Shown here piece by piece: positions 24,378-39,300 of a DNA stretch of 64,000 bases; the stretch's first letter is position 1; the number at the start of each line of letters is the position of its first letter. The DNA is taken from contig CM024189.1 of assembly GCA_013433145.1 (NCBI GenBank), forward strand, positions 5,443,501 to 5,507,500, given 5' to 3'. The notes under the pieces are model-generated. The model was not told the DNA's origin. It saw only the letters and a list, made by a program, of their open reading frames with translations, and made no database searches. The DNA comes from Ascaris suum (lineage: Eukaryota; Nematoda; Chromadorea; Rhabditida; Ascarididae). A program made the translations under genes and the position numbers.

Positions 24378-27300
24378 TCACTCGCCTTTGAACATCACCC
24401 ATACCCGAGGGCTCTCGATGTAACCTGAAGAATAAAACAAAATAATGAAAATAAAGCAAAAAGGTGAGGAAGATGCTACAACACAGCGACGGATAAAGTC
24501 AGTAAAATAAATAAAGAAACATCAGCCATTTGAGAGCTTACCAGAAAATTTCTCAAAACGCACGCCTATACGCTGCAAAATTGAATCAGTTCATTGAAAG
24601 GGCAATTATTTCTGCTGTAACGTTTGTCTATGCTCGAATTCACGTGCACCACCAAACGCCAATTCAGAATTAAGCGAATTCAAAGTTAGTCGGTTTTTCT
24701 GTGGACGAGTCTTTATTAAGTGGGGATATCGTATGCGATGAACTACTTAATCTTGGCATCATAGAATACTATTTGAAGCATTCAAAAAAACTATTAATCT
24801 CTGCTCAACTTTTCATCGCTAAGTTCTCTGAACTTCCCTTTGTCAGCACCCTCTTTATAAGACATGGCAGCGATCAAAAATTAATCTGTGCCACTCACAA
24901 CGTGAATTCTTCAGGTGTTTTATTTTTTTCGCTCCTTCTAATCCACTAGAAATAACGAACACACAATGAATGCCGTCAACACGATGGGGAAAGGGGAAGA
25001 GAAAGGTAAATAACATCGGTCGAAAGAAAAGAATCCAGAACAAAGTGACTCTACAAACCAAATGGCTCGGAAAATAAGGAAAGGGAGTAGAAAAAAGGCA
25101 ACGCACATAAACGAGAAAGAAAGAAAACCGCATCTGCGATCAGCGTATTATCACAATTAGGTGAATGATCATAATCCCGTCTATTCAAGTTTTCCAAAAG
25201 TACTCAAGGATGAACTTTCCCACGGGCCTAATGTACAATTCTTTGACCTCACCCATTTCTTCGCTCACAACATCAATCCTTCCCCTCTTAACGGGGAGGT
25301 CACTTTTTAAAAACTGCTAACGCTGTGAAAAGTAGCTGCTCTTCATGCACCACTGCTTTTTAGATCACAGCTGCTTTGGATATTATAATTACAGTATGAA
25401 AATAGTTCACACAGCTAAGATGGATGCGTTGAATAAATGCCAACCGGAATTCGATTCAGAAGTGAGATATCCGCCGTGCTCACTCAGAGTATGATTCTTC
25501 ATTTCGGACCACTCGGAGAGTCGATCCTGGCAGATGGCACATATATAGCCGTGCTCCTCTTTATTGTGACACTCCATCTGTACGAACCGATTGCATTTGA
25601 AGTCGCACACTTTGCATTCGAATTTTATTATTCCCGTATGTATCCTTTCATGAGTCATTACCTGCAAATCTATCGATATAAACAGTTGTTCATTAATCAG
25701 CACACCCTTTACTACTTCCTCCCCCCCCCCTTTCCGAAACAGTAGCCACTCTACTTTGACCATTTACAATAGCTGCTTCCAACGAGCTTCGAATAGTCGA
25801 CTGCTTCAAAAGCGAATATTTAGCCAGATACAGGAATGAAAAATTTTCTGTTCTTTAATGACTCACGCTGAGCAACGATAACTCGTTATTCCATTAAACA
25901 AGTTTCAACGTATTTTCGAATCCGATTAAAGTCACTCTTTGCACCAACATAATGCAGAAAACAACCTCAGCGTTTGTCATACTCATTTAAATCGTTCACT
26001 ACAACCTTATTTCTCAAACATATAGTGCAGTCGAGAGTGAGCTAACTGAACACGAACAGTATTTCTCTGATCATCTTTCAGTTATTCGCCATGATGATTT
26101 AAAATGCAGCCTGGAGAACTGCTCACCAACTTCAGTCGTCCATTTCAAAGGAAACCTACCGCCACTTCGCTAATGAAAATCTCATCGCAGAAATGGCACT
26201 GAAACGTTTTCGTGAAGACATGCGACATCTTCTTATGCTTGCGCAATTTTCTCGGTGTGAGAAACTTCAGAGTGCACAAGTTGCATCTGAATCCCGAGTT
26301 AACTCCACGATGGAACTTCTTTCGATGATTGCTCAATCGAAGCTCCGTGCACAGATTGCGAATTGGAGAGCATTGAAAACAAATATAAGCCTGAAATATA
26401 TTAAATTACCCTGAAACCTTAAACGATCATTTAGCAAATATCATGCTCCTACAACTTTCTACCGCTGCTCAACTAATTAAAACAATAGGAACACAACAGT
26501 TGTTGGTTGGGATCTGGCCGAAGACATTTGTTTGCAAATGCTATCCTATTTGTATCGACCAACTCCATATTCTGCGTCAGCCACCTCTTCGAATCTGTGC
26601 AGAATCGACCTAGACGACATATAAGCCAATATTTTTCCATTTCTTCCATAAGACTACAGAAGCACGTACTCAACAATATCAGCAATAATGAAGCGTATAA
26701 CATAGTCGCAGCGAAATAATTGCGGATGAGAAAATCAAAGACAATTTCATTCAAAAAAAAAAAAATTACAAACCACAACACGTTAAGCTCTTAATATCCG
26801 ACAGATCTCATAGTGGCGCTCATTTCATCAAATTATATTCAAACCAAATTTTTAACGCATTTGATTCGGATGCAACCTTTAGCGTCAATTTTAGCCATCA
26901 TGTTCAACGAGCACAAAACTGCGCACTATTCGCAACGAAAAAGATTCTTTTCACCTCAGTGGTAAAATTACAGTGAAGTATGTTTGCCATCAGGCATAAC
27001 ATTTTCTTTTTTACAATCATCATCTATCACCTTATATTTATGTCCTCTGCGCGCGCAACAACCAACAAAATCGGTGATTTCCATAACTTTCGCGGTTTGC
27101 TTTCTGTACTAAAGGAAGCGCTAGAAAGCTATTTGAAGGCGCATTCCCTTAAAACGTTCCATTGTTACTAGAGAAGGTAAATATCTGTTATATATAAAAA
27201 AGCAAAACGAAACACTAACCAGCTCACAAATATGTGTGTTGAGTTCGACGTTATTCTTGAGGCATTTAAAGCACTTCACACATTGTACAAATTCCACATA

Positions 27301-30300
27301 GTCGGGATGCTTCTTCACAAAATGCTTCTTTAACGAAAATTCGTTGCGAAATCGCTTATCGCAGAACGGACACTGCGGTGAGATCTTCTTCCGATAGGGC
27401 CGTCGTAGTGATTTGAGTCCGCCAAATGTATCGAAGCGAGGTGCTACGCCACCGTTCAATTCCCCCGGCAAAGGTATCCTATAACAATACTTAATATTTT
27501 GCCAAGATCTGTGGTGTTAACCTATAGAATATGCCACGTTGGCATTAAGCCAGTAAGTGGTACATAAGTGGGTAACGTTTGTGACGAGGGCGGGCGATGT
27601 GCATCTAGAGTCAAATGAATATGATAAGTTAAGGTGCACGTCCACATGTCGCACACTCATCGCATATATCACGACAAACTTTGGCGCCAGCCTCATGTCA
27701 CATACAACCGAACCACATTCTACAGATAAAGCGTAGCAATCGCTGCCACTTATTAAAAGGCCTAGTTACGCTGTTCTCATAATGGCGATACTAATACCGC
27801 CGCTAGAACTTTTAAATCGACGACGCACATTCTGACAAGTTATCGTAACCAACAAACACCATAAATGAAATTAAAACAGCCCTAGCATAATACTTTGAAA
27901 TGGCATTCAGTTTGCCGAATTGTGCACAGACCGCAAACAAAACCATTTTTGAGAAGCTAACAAAACAATGTGGGTGGTTGTGTTCACACAATACACGATT
28001 CCACTGGTACAACGAAGATATAGGGAAGGTAATGTTACTTCGAGTTAGATGTAATCAGAAGAATCTGATGAGAGCTCCAAATCTAACATATCAGCAACCT
28101 ACACGAAGTTTGAAAATAAATGTAGTGAAAAGCTTTGCTGCATCACCGATGCCCTCCGCCTGCTCGGCCAACACAAATATCACATACGTATACGCGTAAG
28201 ATTCAAAACGAAGGAAGATCAAAAAAACTTTTCCACAAAACGACTCACGCATCAACTTCAACGGTGAATTTGTCAGCGTTGATATCGTCAGCGGGTGGAA
28301 TGAAGCCGCCAGTCTGTAGCTCTTCAATTCGATTCGCCTCTAATTCCTCTTGCCTTTGTTGTTCCATCTCGGCTTCTTGCTCATGCAAGTAATCCTAAAA
28401 TATTCATTAAAGCTATAATAAATTAAACATCAACTTGAAACACACAGAGAACTGCTTTTACTATTTGGTAATAACTGAGTGATTATTCAGCAGTTAAACC
28501 TGAGGTCCCTAACCGATTCTAATACCTCTTATTGATCTTTAATGACTCTGAAGACAGTACGATGCAAAACTGTAACAGCAACAAACTCCGTACTATAACT
28601 GAGGAAATGTCAAACACATTGAAAATCATGAAGTGTTATGCTTGAGTGTTTTATTTCGATAACTGGAAGCAACAATGCAAAACAATATTTCATAAGGGCA
28701 ACAAAAGATGAGGGAAGCCATCTAAAGTGTTAATAAAGTGCCCACCTATCAAAACAAATTAACACAGTGGAAGGATTTCCGACAATTTACTTTTGTTTCC
28801 ATGAGAGGCACTGAAGAGTTCATTACACAGATCCAAAAAAACATATTTTTATCGAACGGAAAAAAATTGCTTTGAAACATATTCTAACTTAAGTTGTATT
28901 CAATGCTTCACAATGCTTTTGGCTAATGAATAAAGTGACTGATAAATGAAAGTACAGAAAGGTTTCTGAAAAACGAAAAGAATTTCTTGAAAACTTCGTG
29001 CTATTCTAATGCTCGATTTGATGGATGCAATTCTATCAATGACAATATCTCATGTCAAAATTCGGCGTAGATTTACCTAGAATTAAATGTTAACTAATTT
29101 GGGATGATGTAAATTTAGCATATAACATACAGATGCTTCATTCCATGATGCTTATTGTTGTTCTCTCTAGAGCGTCTTATACCTGTTCCCTCCTTGGAAA
29201 AGGCGAACTAAAGTAATCAACAGTTGATTCAACGCTTCTATAAAACAGATAAAGCGACGATAAGAAAAGAAAGAATAGAGGATTACTTCATAGTCTCTTA
29301 AATGACGATCACGTAGATGCCTCTCATAAAGGTTCTTCTCGATGAAGCGATTTTTACACCGTTTACAGCGATACATTTTCGAGCGTATTAGGCGTCGTAC
29401 CTCATGAAGTGTTTGCTGTTGTTGAACTGGATTCATTGTCATTAACTCGTCCATTGCTGAATATGAAAATGTTGAATCATAAAAGAGTAAAAGACTTACA
29501 CCGATTGGCACGAAAGAATCCATTTCTACTGCTAGAAAATTACCGAATTCCAAAGATACGTACCACCATCCTATAGGCTTCGGTATTGTATTCGACAATT
29601 TATGAGTAAATCCATGCATGCAACAGAAACTATACTATCCGTTAAAAATGAGTGGTAGTCAGGTCACAGAATGTGTGCATGATAGTAAAATTAACAACTA
29701 CACGAAATATAATCAATGATAACGGCAGACATTTCTGAAGTTGGTTTCTCGGTGAAGCTGCCAAGACTCCAGTCCCCCTCCCCCTCTTTTCCAGATGAAT
29801 AACTGTCCCGCACGTGTATTAGCTATCACATACGACCTTTTCGAGATCTTATAATACACGAGTCGAGGAGTTCTTAGGGAAAATATCCTAAGAAATTACA
29901 GCACTCGCCATTTTTCGATCACTAATTATGCACAGTGAAAGTCTTCAAATTTTCTGAACCACTAACCGCTGGCAAGAATATGGGCTGCAATTACTGAAGG
30001 TGTTCTGGTTGTAGTGTCCTGCTTACCACCGAGCACAATGCGCTTTTTGGGTTGTGGGTTACGTAGACTTTCCAGCAGAAAACCGACGCCTCCAAGGTTG
30101 ACTGCTTCACGACGACGAAGCCTTTGCATAGTTTTGCTTCTATCGCTTGCTGCATTGCACTCCTTATCAATATGATTACAACTCTCTGGAGTTTCGACAA
30201 CATCTGGCAGCCGCTGTGTCGAATGAGGAGTGCAAACCGACGGAATATATATGGGACAATCCAAGATGTTACCTAAACCAAAACCTTTCAGCTAGACACT

Positions 30301-31081
30301 TCTACCTTTATTCAACAATCGCGAGAAAATTTTTGACAACGAAGGTTTGAAATCTGATAAGCATTTAATCGTAATTGACTGCATATCGCATAGCATCATA
30401 CCTCCAAATATTCTTCACTCTTTTGAAATAAAAACGACGATTTTGTGATAGTAAAGCTTAATATTATGTTCCATAAGCTAAAACAAATATGTAGGCCTCA
30501 ATACCAAGTTTTGTGGGAAACAAACTGCTCAAATCTAAACTTTACAAAATTACCTCCTCCTCACTTCATGATCTTTTAGAAAAAACCACCAACAATGAAT
30601 AGAAAAAAATGCTATCGACTGGAACTCAATACAACTATGGAGGCGCTCGTCGAAATGATTACATACTAAATCGCCATATTCAGTTTAAATGTGAGCGAAA
30701 AGCAATGATATTTTTAGCAATGGTGAAATTCGAATAGTGATTTTCGGGTGGAGGGCACGATCGATGAGAAGAAGTGAGGAAGATGGGAACACCAAAGATC
30801 CGAGAAGGTAAGTTCGATAATCCAATACGAGGAAAAACTCTTCGGATTTCTTCTTGCTGTTAAATTGAAATGTAAGAAAATCAGTTTACTTGAAATACTA
30901 GTCCAGAAGTAATTAAACGCTAGAAAACAAGCGACACAAAGGTTAAACCTTCAGGCTCATACTGTTCATCGCTGAAATCATCACTTCGATCTTCTTTAAC
31001 AGTATCGTCGTCCACTGGCGTCGAAATCCCACTCGAGCACGGACGCTCTTCACCGTCAACCACTACGAAGCTTTCCGTCAT
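24378..31081 (-). CDS. Multi-finger C2H2 zinc-finger protein
   Basis: Eight exons: 30949-31081, 29967-30272, 29287-29456, 28249-28394, 27220-27478, 26160-26390, 25445-25661 and 24378-24424. Phases agree throughout, giving about 502 residues. The N-terminus (MTESFVVVDGEERP) is acidic and Ser-rich. A basic segment (NPQPKKRIVLGG) and a Gln-rich stretch (VQQQQTLHEV) precede finger 1 (CKRC...H...H, residues 177-198). A Glu/Gln-rich, coiled-coil-like linker (EQEAEMEQQRQEELEANRIE) follows. The remaining fingers include CPFC, CFQC, CNLC, CHFC, CKVC and CAIC, most with 12 residues between Cys and His pairs. One more, CVKC, ends in H-x-C and is atypical. The spacing suits nucleic-acid binding, so a nuclear regulator is inferred. 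The ATG at 31081 sits just after a TTGATAG acceptor-like site, suiting trans-splicing. The last exon (GYIESPRVW) ends at TGA 24378-24380. MEP-1 and TRA-4 of C. elegans are also multi-finger C2H2 proteins, but I cannot assign orthology. Confidence 0.85.
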
Positions 31082-34000
31082 TGAACCTATCAATCGATTT
31101 TCATAATTTCGTTTTAAAATTCGTAATATATCACAAGTGAATCGGCTGTACAAAACGGCGCAATATTTGAGGGAGTACCATTATATGGGATCATATGCAG
31201 AATCAACATTCATTTATAAAATCGTGCACAGAACGAGTCCATAAAAACAGCTATAAAATTCATTAAACTAATCGTGTATCAAGCTCTAGGACTTATGATC
31301 GCAAAAATTCGACCATGAACAATGAAAAAAGTTTTCAAGTTTTTATGGCTCATCGCTTTTACCAGCACAGTGATTACGATCCTTATTTTGCTCATCTATC
31401 AGCAACGATTTTCATAAGAACTCTCCACATCGATAACTGCTCTTAGTTCAACGACTTTTTGTGGCTATCATAAATCTCTCAAATAATGACAGTCTTTCAG
31501 TGATTTGCTTCAATAATGGCTGTCTATATGATAATCGAATAATTCGCACTGACTCCTAAATGCATTCATTGGATGAGCTTAGGCGGTATCATAACAGACA
31601 TCCTATACCAGCACACCGCACAATCGCTTTGCCAATCAGCTATACACCCATTACAATGGTGAGAGGGTGATACACTAAATTCGAGCAATTCTCCAAGCTA
31701 TTATCACCTACAGCTCATAGCAGCAATACTATGAAGCTACTGTCATGAGCTCTTATTAGTATATCACGGATAACTCTGAGGTAATCACAATGGTGCTAGG
31801 AAACGCCGGAAAGGAAGCAATGAGGTGGGAGTAGTCAGATGGATTCAGCAAAACAGCTCAGCAATGTAATCCCTGACAATAACTAGCATTCGCTCATGTT
31901 ACCTCACCTGCCCCACCTGCATTACCTAATGCTAACCTGAACAAAAAACGATGATAAACAAACCTGCATCACCTAAAATGGATGTAAACAATCGATCACC
32001 TAAGCGCCACCCAACTCTATGCGAACATGAAATTAGTCCAAATACACGGGCTAACGCAGGGCAACTCGCAATCGATAAAGCGGCACATAGCAGCTACGCT
32101 AATCGACCGAGACACTACACTATGAAATTCTTGTAAAGGGCGAGGGCGCGCTGCAGGAACTATGATCATCCATAAATTGACTTCGAGACCATAACGCTTG
32201 ATGTGCAAATGAGTTGCAACGTAATTGTCAGTAATTGACGCAAACTAATGTTCGGGTTATCATAGTTAATATATATGGAAAGTAGGCATGGACGTGAGCT
32301 TAAGGCAGCACGTCGGGCATGCTGTTGGTATTCATATTGTACTACACTAATGAAACCTCCTAGCAACTCCTCCAACTCCAAATGTACTGTGCTACGAAGT
32401 TCTGTGAGAGGCGATGCCCCCCCCTCTCCCCCTCCCCCTTCCCACCTCAGTGAACAACCGAATTTCAATGAAACGTAAAAAAATCCGAAAAAAAAAACAT
32501 TCGGTATGACGCCGTATAAGCAAGACTCTGAGATATTTGATTTTTATTGCCTCAAATAATGACTAAAAATTTCATCAATATTTTTGTTAAAATATTGAAC
32601 TTTTTAACTTTCATATCTCAGCTTTTTCACTTCACATCACTTTTCCATACATTCCATTCGCACCTCAATCTAGGATTTATCCCTTACAGGTGGAAAGGTA
32701 AGCGGATACGAGCAACGATATTTTCCAGTTAGCAAAGAGAGTTTGTGCGTGGAATGTCGTGCCAAAAAAAAGTGGTACAGGTAGAAACTCTCAATAATTG
32801 TTCGCAAATCAAATCTCAGTGATCTTATCTAATTATTGCTTTTTGGTAAAAGCTCGCCTATTATCGCTCGATTCTCTTTCATGTAAATAAGAATCCCATC
32901 GCGCTAAACTATTAAGTATTTCTGTAGTTCGTGTTGCTTTGACACCCTTTCTTTTGATTACCACAAGCGGTTATTGCAGACCTGTTTCGCATTCGTTATT
33001 GAAATGAGGATTTAATAGACAAAAAAAGAAGTCCATGTCCGATTGGTTTAAATTTTACCAAAGATTAGCTGCTACTTCTTGTTGCATGCTGATTTGCTAG
33101 TTGTCGTTCTGGCGTTTGAAAATAACACGAAATATTGAACTTTTGAGAGGCTTTCTATGAGCTGTCGAATTAACGTAAATGAGGTGAGGAAGACTGGCAC
33201 AAGATACTTTTTGCAGGGGCGCCAGCTAGATGAACCGCTCACATCGATGCCACATTAGTAATGCCTACCTATGCTGTTCGTAAGCGATCCACCGATTTAT
33301 TTTACCCATCGAAATATCATTTTCATCGATGATGACAGTTTGTAGAATAAACTTCTCGTAGCACATTGAAGCATCAGTTGCTCTTAAAGGATTTGATGAG
33401 AAGAAAAGGAAGCACCTTTGATGGTGCCATTTAAGAAGATACTCGCATTTTTAACGAACATCTGCATAGATAACTTCGCTCTTATGAAGAAAGTGAAAAG
33501 CGTTAAATTTTTTTTTTTTTTAAACCACAGTATTTGAATAAGTAAGCAACAAATAAATAGTCGCCATAATTAGTCGGAGACTGGAAAATGATCTTGCTCG
33601 GCATTTTTCATGTTTTTCGAACATTTATGCAAGCGGTAGATTTAGTGTATTGAATTATGGACAGCGTAATCGTTTCCACTCCCAGTTCTCCTCCTCTGAT
33701 TAGAATAGAGTCTTCTTTACTTCAGATTGCCTGTTGTGTTCTTCTTTTTTTCGTTTCATAATTCGTCCACTGCGTAGCTTTCATCCAATTTGTAAAATGA
33801 CGTTGACTTGAAATCAGTGAATAAGGCTGACTTCTATGAGATTCGCGTTGACCAAATTCGATATAATTGCCCGTACCATACCTTAGTAATTTTGAAATCT
33901 CATAGTCGATGCACGAAATTGTTATAGTCGAAAAAGTAGTCGATTTTTCCTCATTATGCAAGATAAAATGCCTCTTTAGTGTGAACGCGCCAACAACAGC

Positions 34001-36376
34001 TCTGAGAATGACTACAGGGAAACGATAACTGGAAGGCTGATTGCAAAGGTTTACTAACGACAATAAGCCAAAAATCTTTAACGCAGTAAAATTCAAGTGT
34101 TCAACGAATTGCACAATATAAATACGATTTCCATTGTGAAGTTCAATGTTGCTGAAGTTGTAGCGTCTTGAGTCGGATCCATGCATTCAGCTTTGTTCAA
34201 TGTAATGCTAGCCTATATGTTAGGTCTCGTCTTCCTCGCTTTGTGAGATTATCACCGTTTAATATGAAAAATCGAAAAGCGGAAAACGATTACAACAAAT
34301 TAACAAAAAAAAAAGACAGGAAAGAGCAGAAAGAACTATTCGATTTCCCAGACTATGAAAGTTTTTTCATTTACTGTTGAAGATAGCGAATCAGTTGAGT
34401 AGGTCTTAATTGAAGATAACAGTGATCTTTCTGTTTCCGCAGATTTCTTTGTTCCGGCAAATTTCTGAATTTCTTTTTCAATTCATAGAACGTTTCAATG
34501 AAAAACATTGCAGCACTACGTAACGAGAGAAATACATTCTTTACTTTGGATCCATTTCACCAGCGGTTAGGGGTTTCCTTTAACAAGAGATACTACAAGG
34601 TCAACGGAGAACTTTAAACTGCTCACTCTAACTAAACAATGGAAATGACTACAGTTTTAGTATACAATACACAGTTAAGTATTTTAGCATTGTGGTGGAT
34701 AAAAACTGACCTTCAGTGGGTAAATGCTCCAATAAACAGGAACGGGTCTGCGCAAAAATGAGTCGGATCTTCAGTGGGTAATTCGAAGTTTTTCGCAAAT
34801 TCTATCCAATATTTATCATGTTTCAATAGTTGAGCTATTATTTTTAGTGCACCTCGATGTTTATGTTTCCTTTTATCTCGTTTACTGCTTGTTTTTATAA
34901 ACATATATTGAAATAAAGGCGTTGATGCCTCGTATTAAAAGGTGGCATATTTTCAGAACGAGGTTCACCTTCGGAACCGAGCTGCCTTGTCTGACAACAC
35001 CGGAACAGGCCCTTTATTCAAGAGGAAGGCCTGTACTCAAGTAAATTGAACAGCTAACTATTTTAGGCATTAAAGTACTTAAATATCACTGAAATAATAC
35101 AACAAAGTTTTAAAAGGAGATTAACAAAAAATGCTCCAAGTGATCGGTCCTTGTGTTGGTGAAAATTCTAGAGTAGCGCTGGCCGCACTATCGTACTATA
35201 AATTTCGCCATTTGTTACTATCTGTTGAGAATGAAATATCGCGTTTCTTCAGCAGCAATGTTTTGTCGAAATTATGCAAATGCTGAGTGGTTGCAAGTTT
35301 ATTGGGGCATTTGTTTCTTTCTAATGACGCTATGAAGAACGTCACTACCAGAAATTATGCAACTATAACAGCGGTGAAAATGGTTTAAGCCGAAAAAAGC
35401 TTCCGTTTGTATGTTTATCAATCTCTCTGCAAAAGCGTATTAAAGGTTTTATCATCGATGACTTAACGATGCCTCATTTTTTGAACTGAGTACCAATTTC
35501 CGTACCAGATTCTTTGCTGACTAAAAACCAATATAATGTCGCAAACTGCATCTTACTATATTAAGTCATTGTAGTCATTATGCCGACCCGAGCCTTTGCG
35601 ATACATGATTTTGGTGGCGATTCGTCCGTCCGGAATTCCCGATACAGCAACTAGACTGCATTTAAAAAAATTTTTTTTGGTTACGAAATGGATTGTGTAC
35701 TTCGATTTACGCGGCTGTTCCGTTCTGCAAGTAACAAATATTGCAACGCTATCATTTTCAAACACTTTCAAAAAAATAGAAAAACAATTTCTTCGCAAAT
35801 TATAAAATATAACAGTGAACCGTGAGAGCGTTTGGAAATTTTCACTGACCAAAAGTGCGTATAAACATAGCCACTGCCGAGATCGTGTGTGATGCACCAC
35901 CTTTTCTTGTTCCCTCTCGTGAAGCAGAGTGCAACCAGCTCGTTGTTTCATTCAAAAGGTAATATAATGCAAGTGATGGTACTTAATCGCATGCACGTTC
36001 GTAGGATAGGATGGTGGGGATTAAACTATCGCATTTTTGGGGTGGTTCTATACGACAGCCAGGTAACGCACTGCAAAAGAAAACAACCGACAAATAGCAG
36101 TTTTGTATTTACAACATTATTTGTAGCATTTTGTCGACAACCTAATTGATGCATCATCGACGCCACACTGTTTCTTATGGCTGACATGCGTTTATGATGT
36201 TTGCTGGTTTGTTGAAATGGAATGAGGCAAGCTCGTTGGTTTATTCGGAAGTAAATACAAAAAGATAGTTATTTCTTCGCTGGATATGGCGATATGAAGA
36301 ACTGGTTTTCTTTGACGTAAGCGAACTGTAGATAGGTATACAACGTATAAAGGCGCATTTCCCTCTCATCATCGTA
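31082..36376. other. Gene-poor 5.3-kb region
   Basis: No gene can be supported. The longest minus-strand frames (33722-34186 and 35556-35951) lack protein-like composition and splice partners. The region includes the 5' flank of the zinc-finger gene and the 3' flank of the CX-like gene, with the latter's AATAAA at 36241-36246 (minus). There are C-rich and T-rich low-complexity patches near 32420 and 33510. Confidence 0.4.
36241..36246 (-). terminator. Candidate poly(A) signal of the CX-like gene
   Basis: AATAAA on the minus strand, about 130 nt past the TAA at 36377-36379. Spacing fits a short nematode 3' UTR. Confidence 0.5.
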
Positions 36377-39300
36377 TTAGTAGGGCTGTTTTGGACCACC
36401 AACATATGGATAGTAACCGGCAGCGTTTTGTCCAGCTGGCAATCCAGCTATGCTCGCCTGAAAAGCTATCATTTACACTGTGCGAAGACACACCTGGTGA
36501 TCCTATGTGGTTTAAAATACGATTCTGGCAACGTCGTATTTATACTGGATACTTTGGCACATATGAGTCAGCTAGATGTAAGCATTTGTTATTCGCAAAA
36601 ATTGCTGACCAACTTGGGTTAGCAGGTAGTACGAGGACTACTTCAGCATTTAAGTTTGGTTTAAAAAATTTGCACGAATGTGCCTCAAAAATGACTAAAG
36701 TTATGAGTTGGAGCATTAAGATCAGAAGGAAGATGCGCCTTTCACGCTACATCTTACTAGATTAAAGACAGATCCGTCTATCACACACAAAAGAGAGTTG
36801 GACTAATCGCACTAATGAATCAATAAGGCGCATGAATGGGTCTCTTTGTAAATTTCTTTGATATTCCCTAAAAAATACTTCAATATCATTTTAAATTTTT
36901 CATATTAGTGCATTTAAAAAGGGTTTTATAATTTATTACGGAATTTTAATGCAATATTATGGCAGCAAAATACGAAAGAAGTAATACGTCATTTGATAAG
37001 AAAAATTTCAATGACAATAATGGAGGGAAGATGAAACAACAAAAAATAAACGATAATAAATAATACCTGGGAAGCAGCGGGACTAAGGCCCTGAGTAGAG
37101 CCAAGTAGCATTTTTTTCTGACGTTTGTCTTTGGCACGATTGAAAAGCCAGCAGAAAATTGAGACCACAACCACGATTACAACGAAGATGCAAAAAATGA
37201 TTATTAGCGCCAACGCCCATCTGTATTTTTCTTGCCTGAAGATAATTGCCTAATTAGTTGAATTTATAAAAGAAACTTAAAATATCGTGTTTACTCGAAC
37301 AGAAATCCTAGCTATTTTCACTAGTTTCATAAGGAGGATTCAACGTGGCAAAACTTTCTATTGGTAAGGTTGATGACCATCCTCACACATTTTCGTAGTA
37401 CTGCACACTGCTTCTGCTGTATACCAATTAACGTTATTCTTGTGCACTATAATGCTATCGCTATACTGCTACTACTGCATATTATATTACTACCGCGACC
37501 ACTGTGTAGTACTGTCATTGTTACTTAAGCTGCGTTACTGTTTCTGCTGCTACACGACTGCATCAGTGCAGCTGTTTGGCTTTTTCTCTTTTCGTTGGTT
37601 CCTCATCAACTCGTTCAAACTTAATCGTCCGCAACTGACACTAGCTTATAAGTCCCGTTGCTTGTCGCTTTTATCGGTTTCGCAAACAGCTGCTCAATTT
37701 TCTCGGGGGCTTTACTCAATCGGCACCTCTTTCTCAACGGGTACCGATTCAGAAAGTGTTGTACCCAGCTGTGGTCTTAAAAGAATGCAAGATGTCCTGC
37801 CTCGTCGTAATACGATTATCACTGTATGACCACAACGTTGCTACTGCAGTAGTAGTGTTATGCCGCTGTTACGAATAACGTCACCAATCATTATCGTTAC
37901 AATAAGCACAGGAATGGGGCTGCTTGTGATATCGCTATGAGAAATGAAGAAATATCAAGAAAATAAGGGATCCAAGTGCCATTTTTAAGAGCATGATAAA
38001 CTCGCGTTTTCGACCACTAAGTACTTGCTGGAAGAATTGCGCGATAAATTTTCGACGATAAAATGAGGGATATTGGTATTTCCTCGTTTATAGTCGATCT
38101 GTTCTATGAGTCTTTCTCTTTTAACATATAGATCTCTTCGTTTTGGAAGGTTGTATATTCAGTAGGCTCTCTTTTAATGAGGACTGCTGTCAATTTCGGT
38201 CGCAAAAGGCTAACAAACTGGAAAGAAATTGCGAGGAAAAGAAGTCTCTCTATATAAACCGCTCCCCTCAACACTTTTTGCTGCGACAAACACTATAAAC
38301 TCCAGAACTTATAAGGGAGGGAATATCGTAATTGTTCTCTTATCGTCCACATTTGCAACGTGATCGATGAAGTCTAGTGTCCAGCTCGGTTAGTCGTTTA
38401 TTTACACAAGCATCCCACAACTCTGACTAGATGAGCTGCGCTGTGACGTTCGATGCTGCTTTCAGAATATGATAGAGAGGGGAAGAGAGGGAGAAAGAGA
38501 GAGAGAGAGCAAGGAAGAATTGGAGGGAAAAAGAAAGAAAGATTGAAGGGGATGAAAAAAATTAAAGTGAGTAAGTCCGGCGAGGTGACTTACAGCGCCT
38601 TCACGTGCAAATTCCTTTGAAGCTACGCGAAAGCGTAAACAGGTTTTCCATTTATCTTATCTGTTGCAAATAAAGAAGAAAAAAGTTTTTTCGTACTCTT
38701 TCATCACAGAACACGATGATGTTTAAATGATCTCAGCTGTCTTTTTTTTCCGTTTTGTGAATTCAACTTAGACCATTTCTAGTTGAAATTTCCCTATTAA
38801 ACGACATTAATGGATAAATATAGTCTCTTTCTCGTTGATATTATATAAAGAATGAATGAAATCAATAATAAAAATTTCTTTGATATCATCAAGTATTATG
38901 CCGTTGGCGTTGTTAATAATATTTAAAAATATTGATGATGGTTTTCATCAATTTCAACGTCGATAGAAATCGATAATATTAATATATGTACCTCTTATTT
39001 ATTGGAGCATTTAGTAGTGAGTAGGAAGAGCAATAACAGGAGCAAATACAAAACAAAATAGGATGAATGGGATGAATTGCTTGCAAACGGTGGGTAATTT
39101 CATCTATATACTGTATGAGATGTCTGGTTTGACCCAGGATGTTGAGGGTATTTTGAAAAGTACAAATGCATAGAATCATTGGGAGACAGGATGGGAGGGA
39201 TACTGGAGGAAGAGAAGAGGAGGGGTAATAAGAAGGAAGCTGCCAAGGAAGGGAAAGGGAAAACGCGCCTTTCCAAATATCTTGACTACTATCCATCATT

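Noticed and set aside
33722..34186. 154-codon minus-strand open frame
   Set aside because: No recognisable domain, no partner exons and no poly(A) or start context; composition looks like translated AT-rich DNA.
35556..35951. 131-codon minus-strand open frame
   Set aside because: No family resemblance and no splice context; it lies in a gene-poor region.
37440..37829. 129-codon plus-strand open frame
   Set aside because: It lies within the large intron of the CX-like gene and is rich in repeated TACTGC-type units; Tyr/Cys runs come from that simple sequence.
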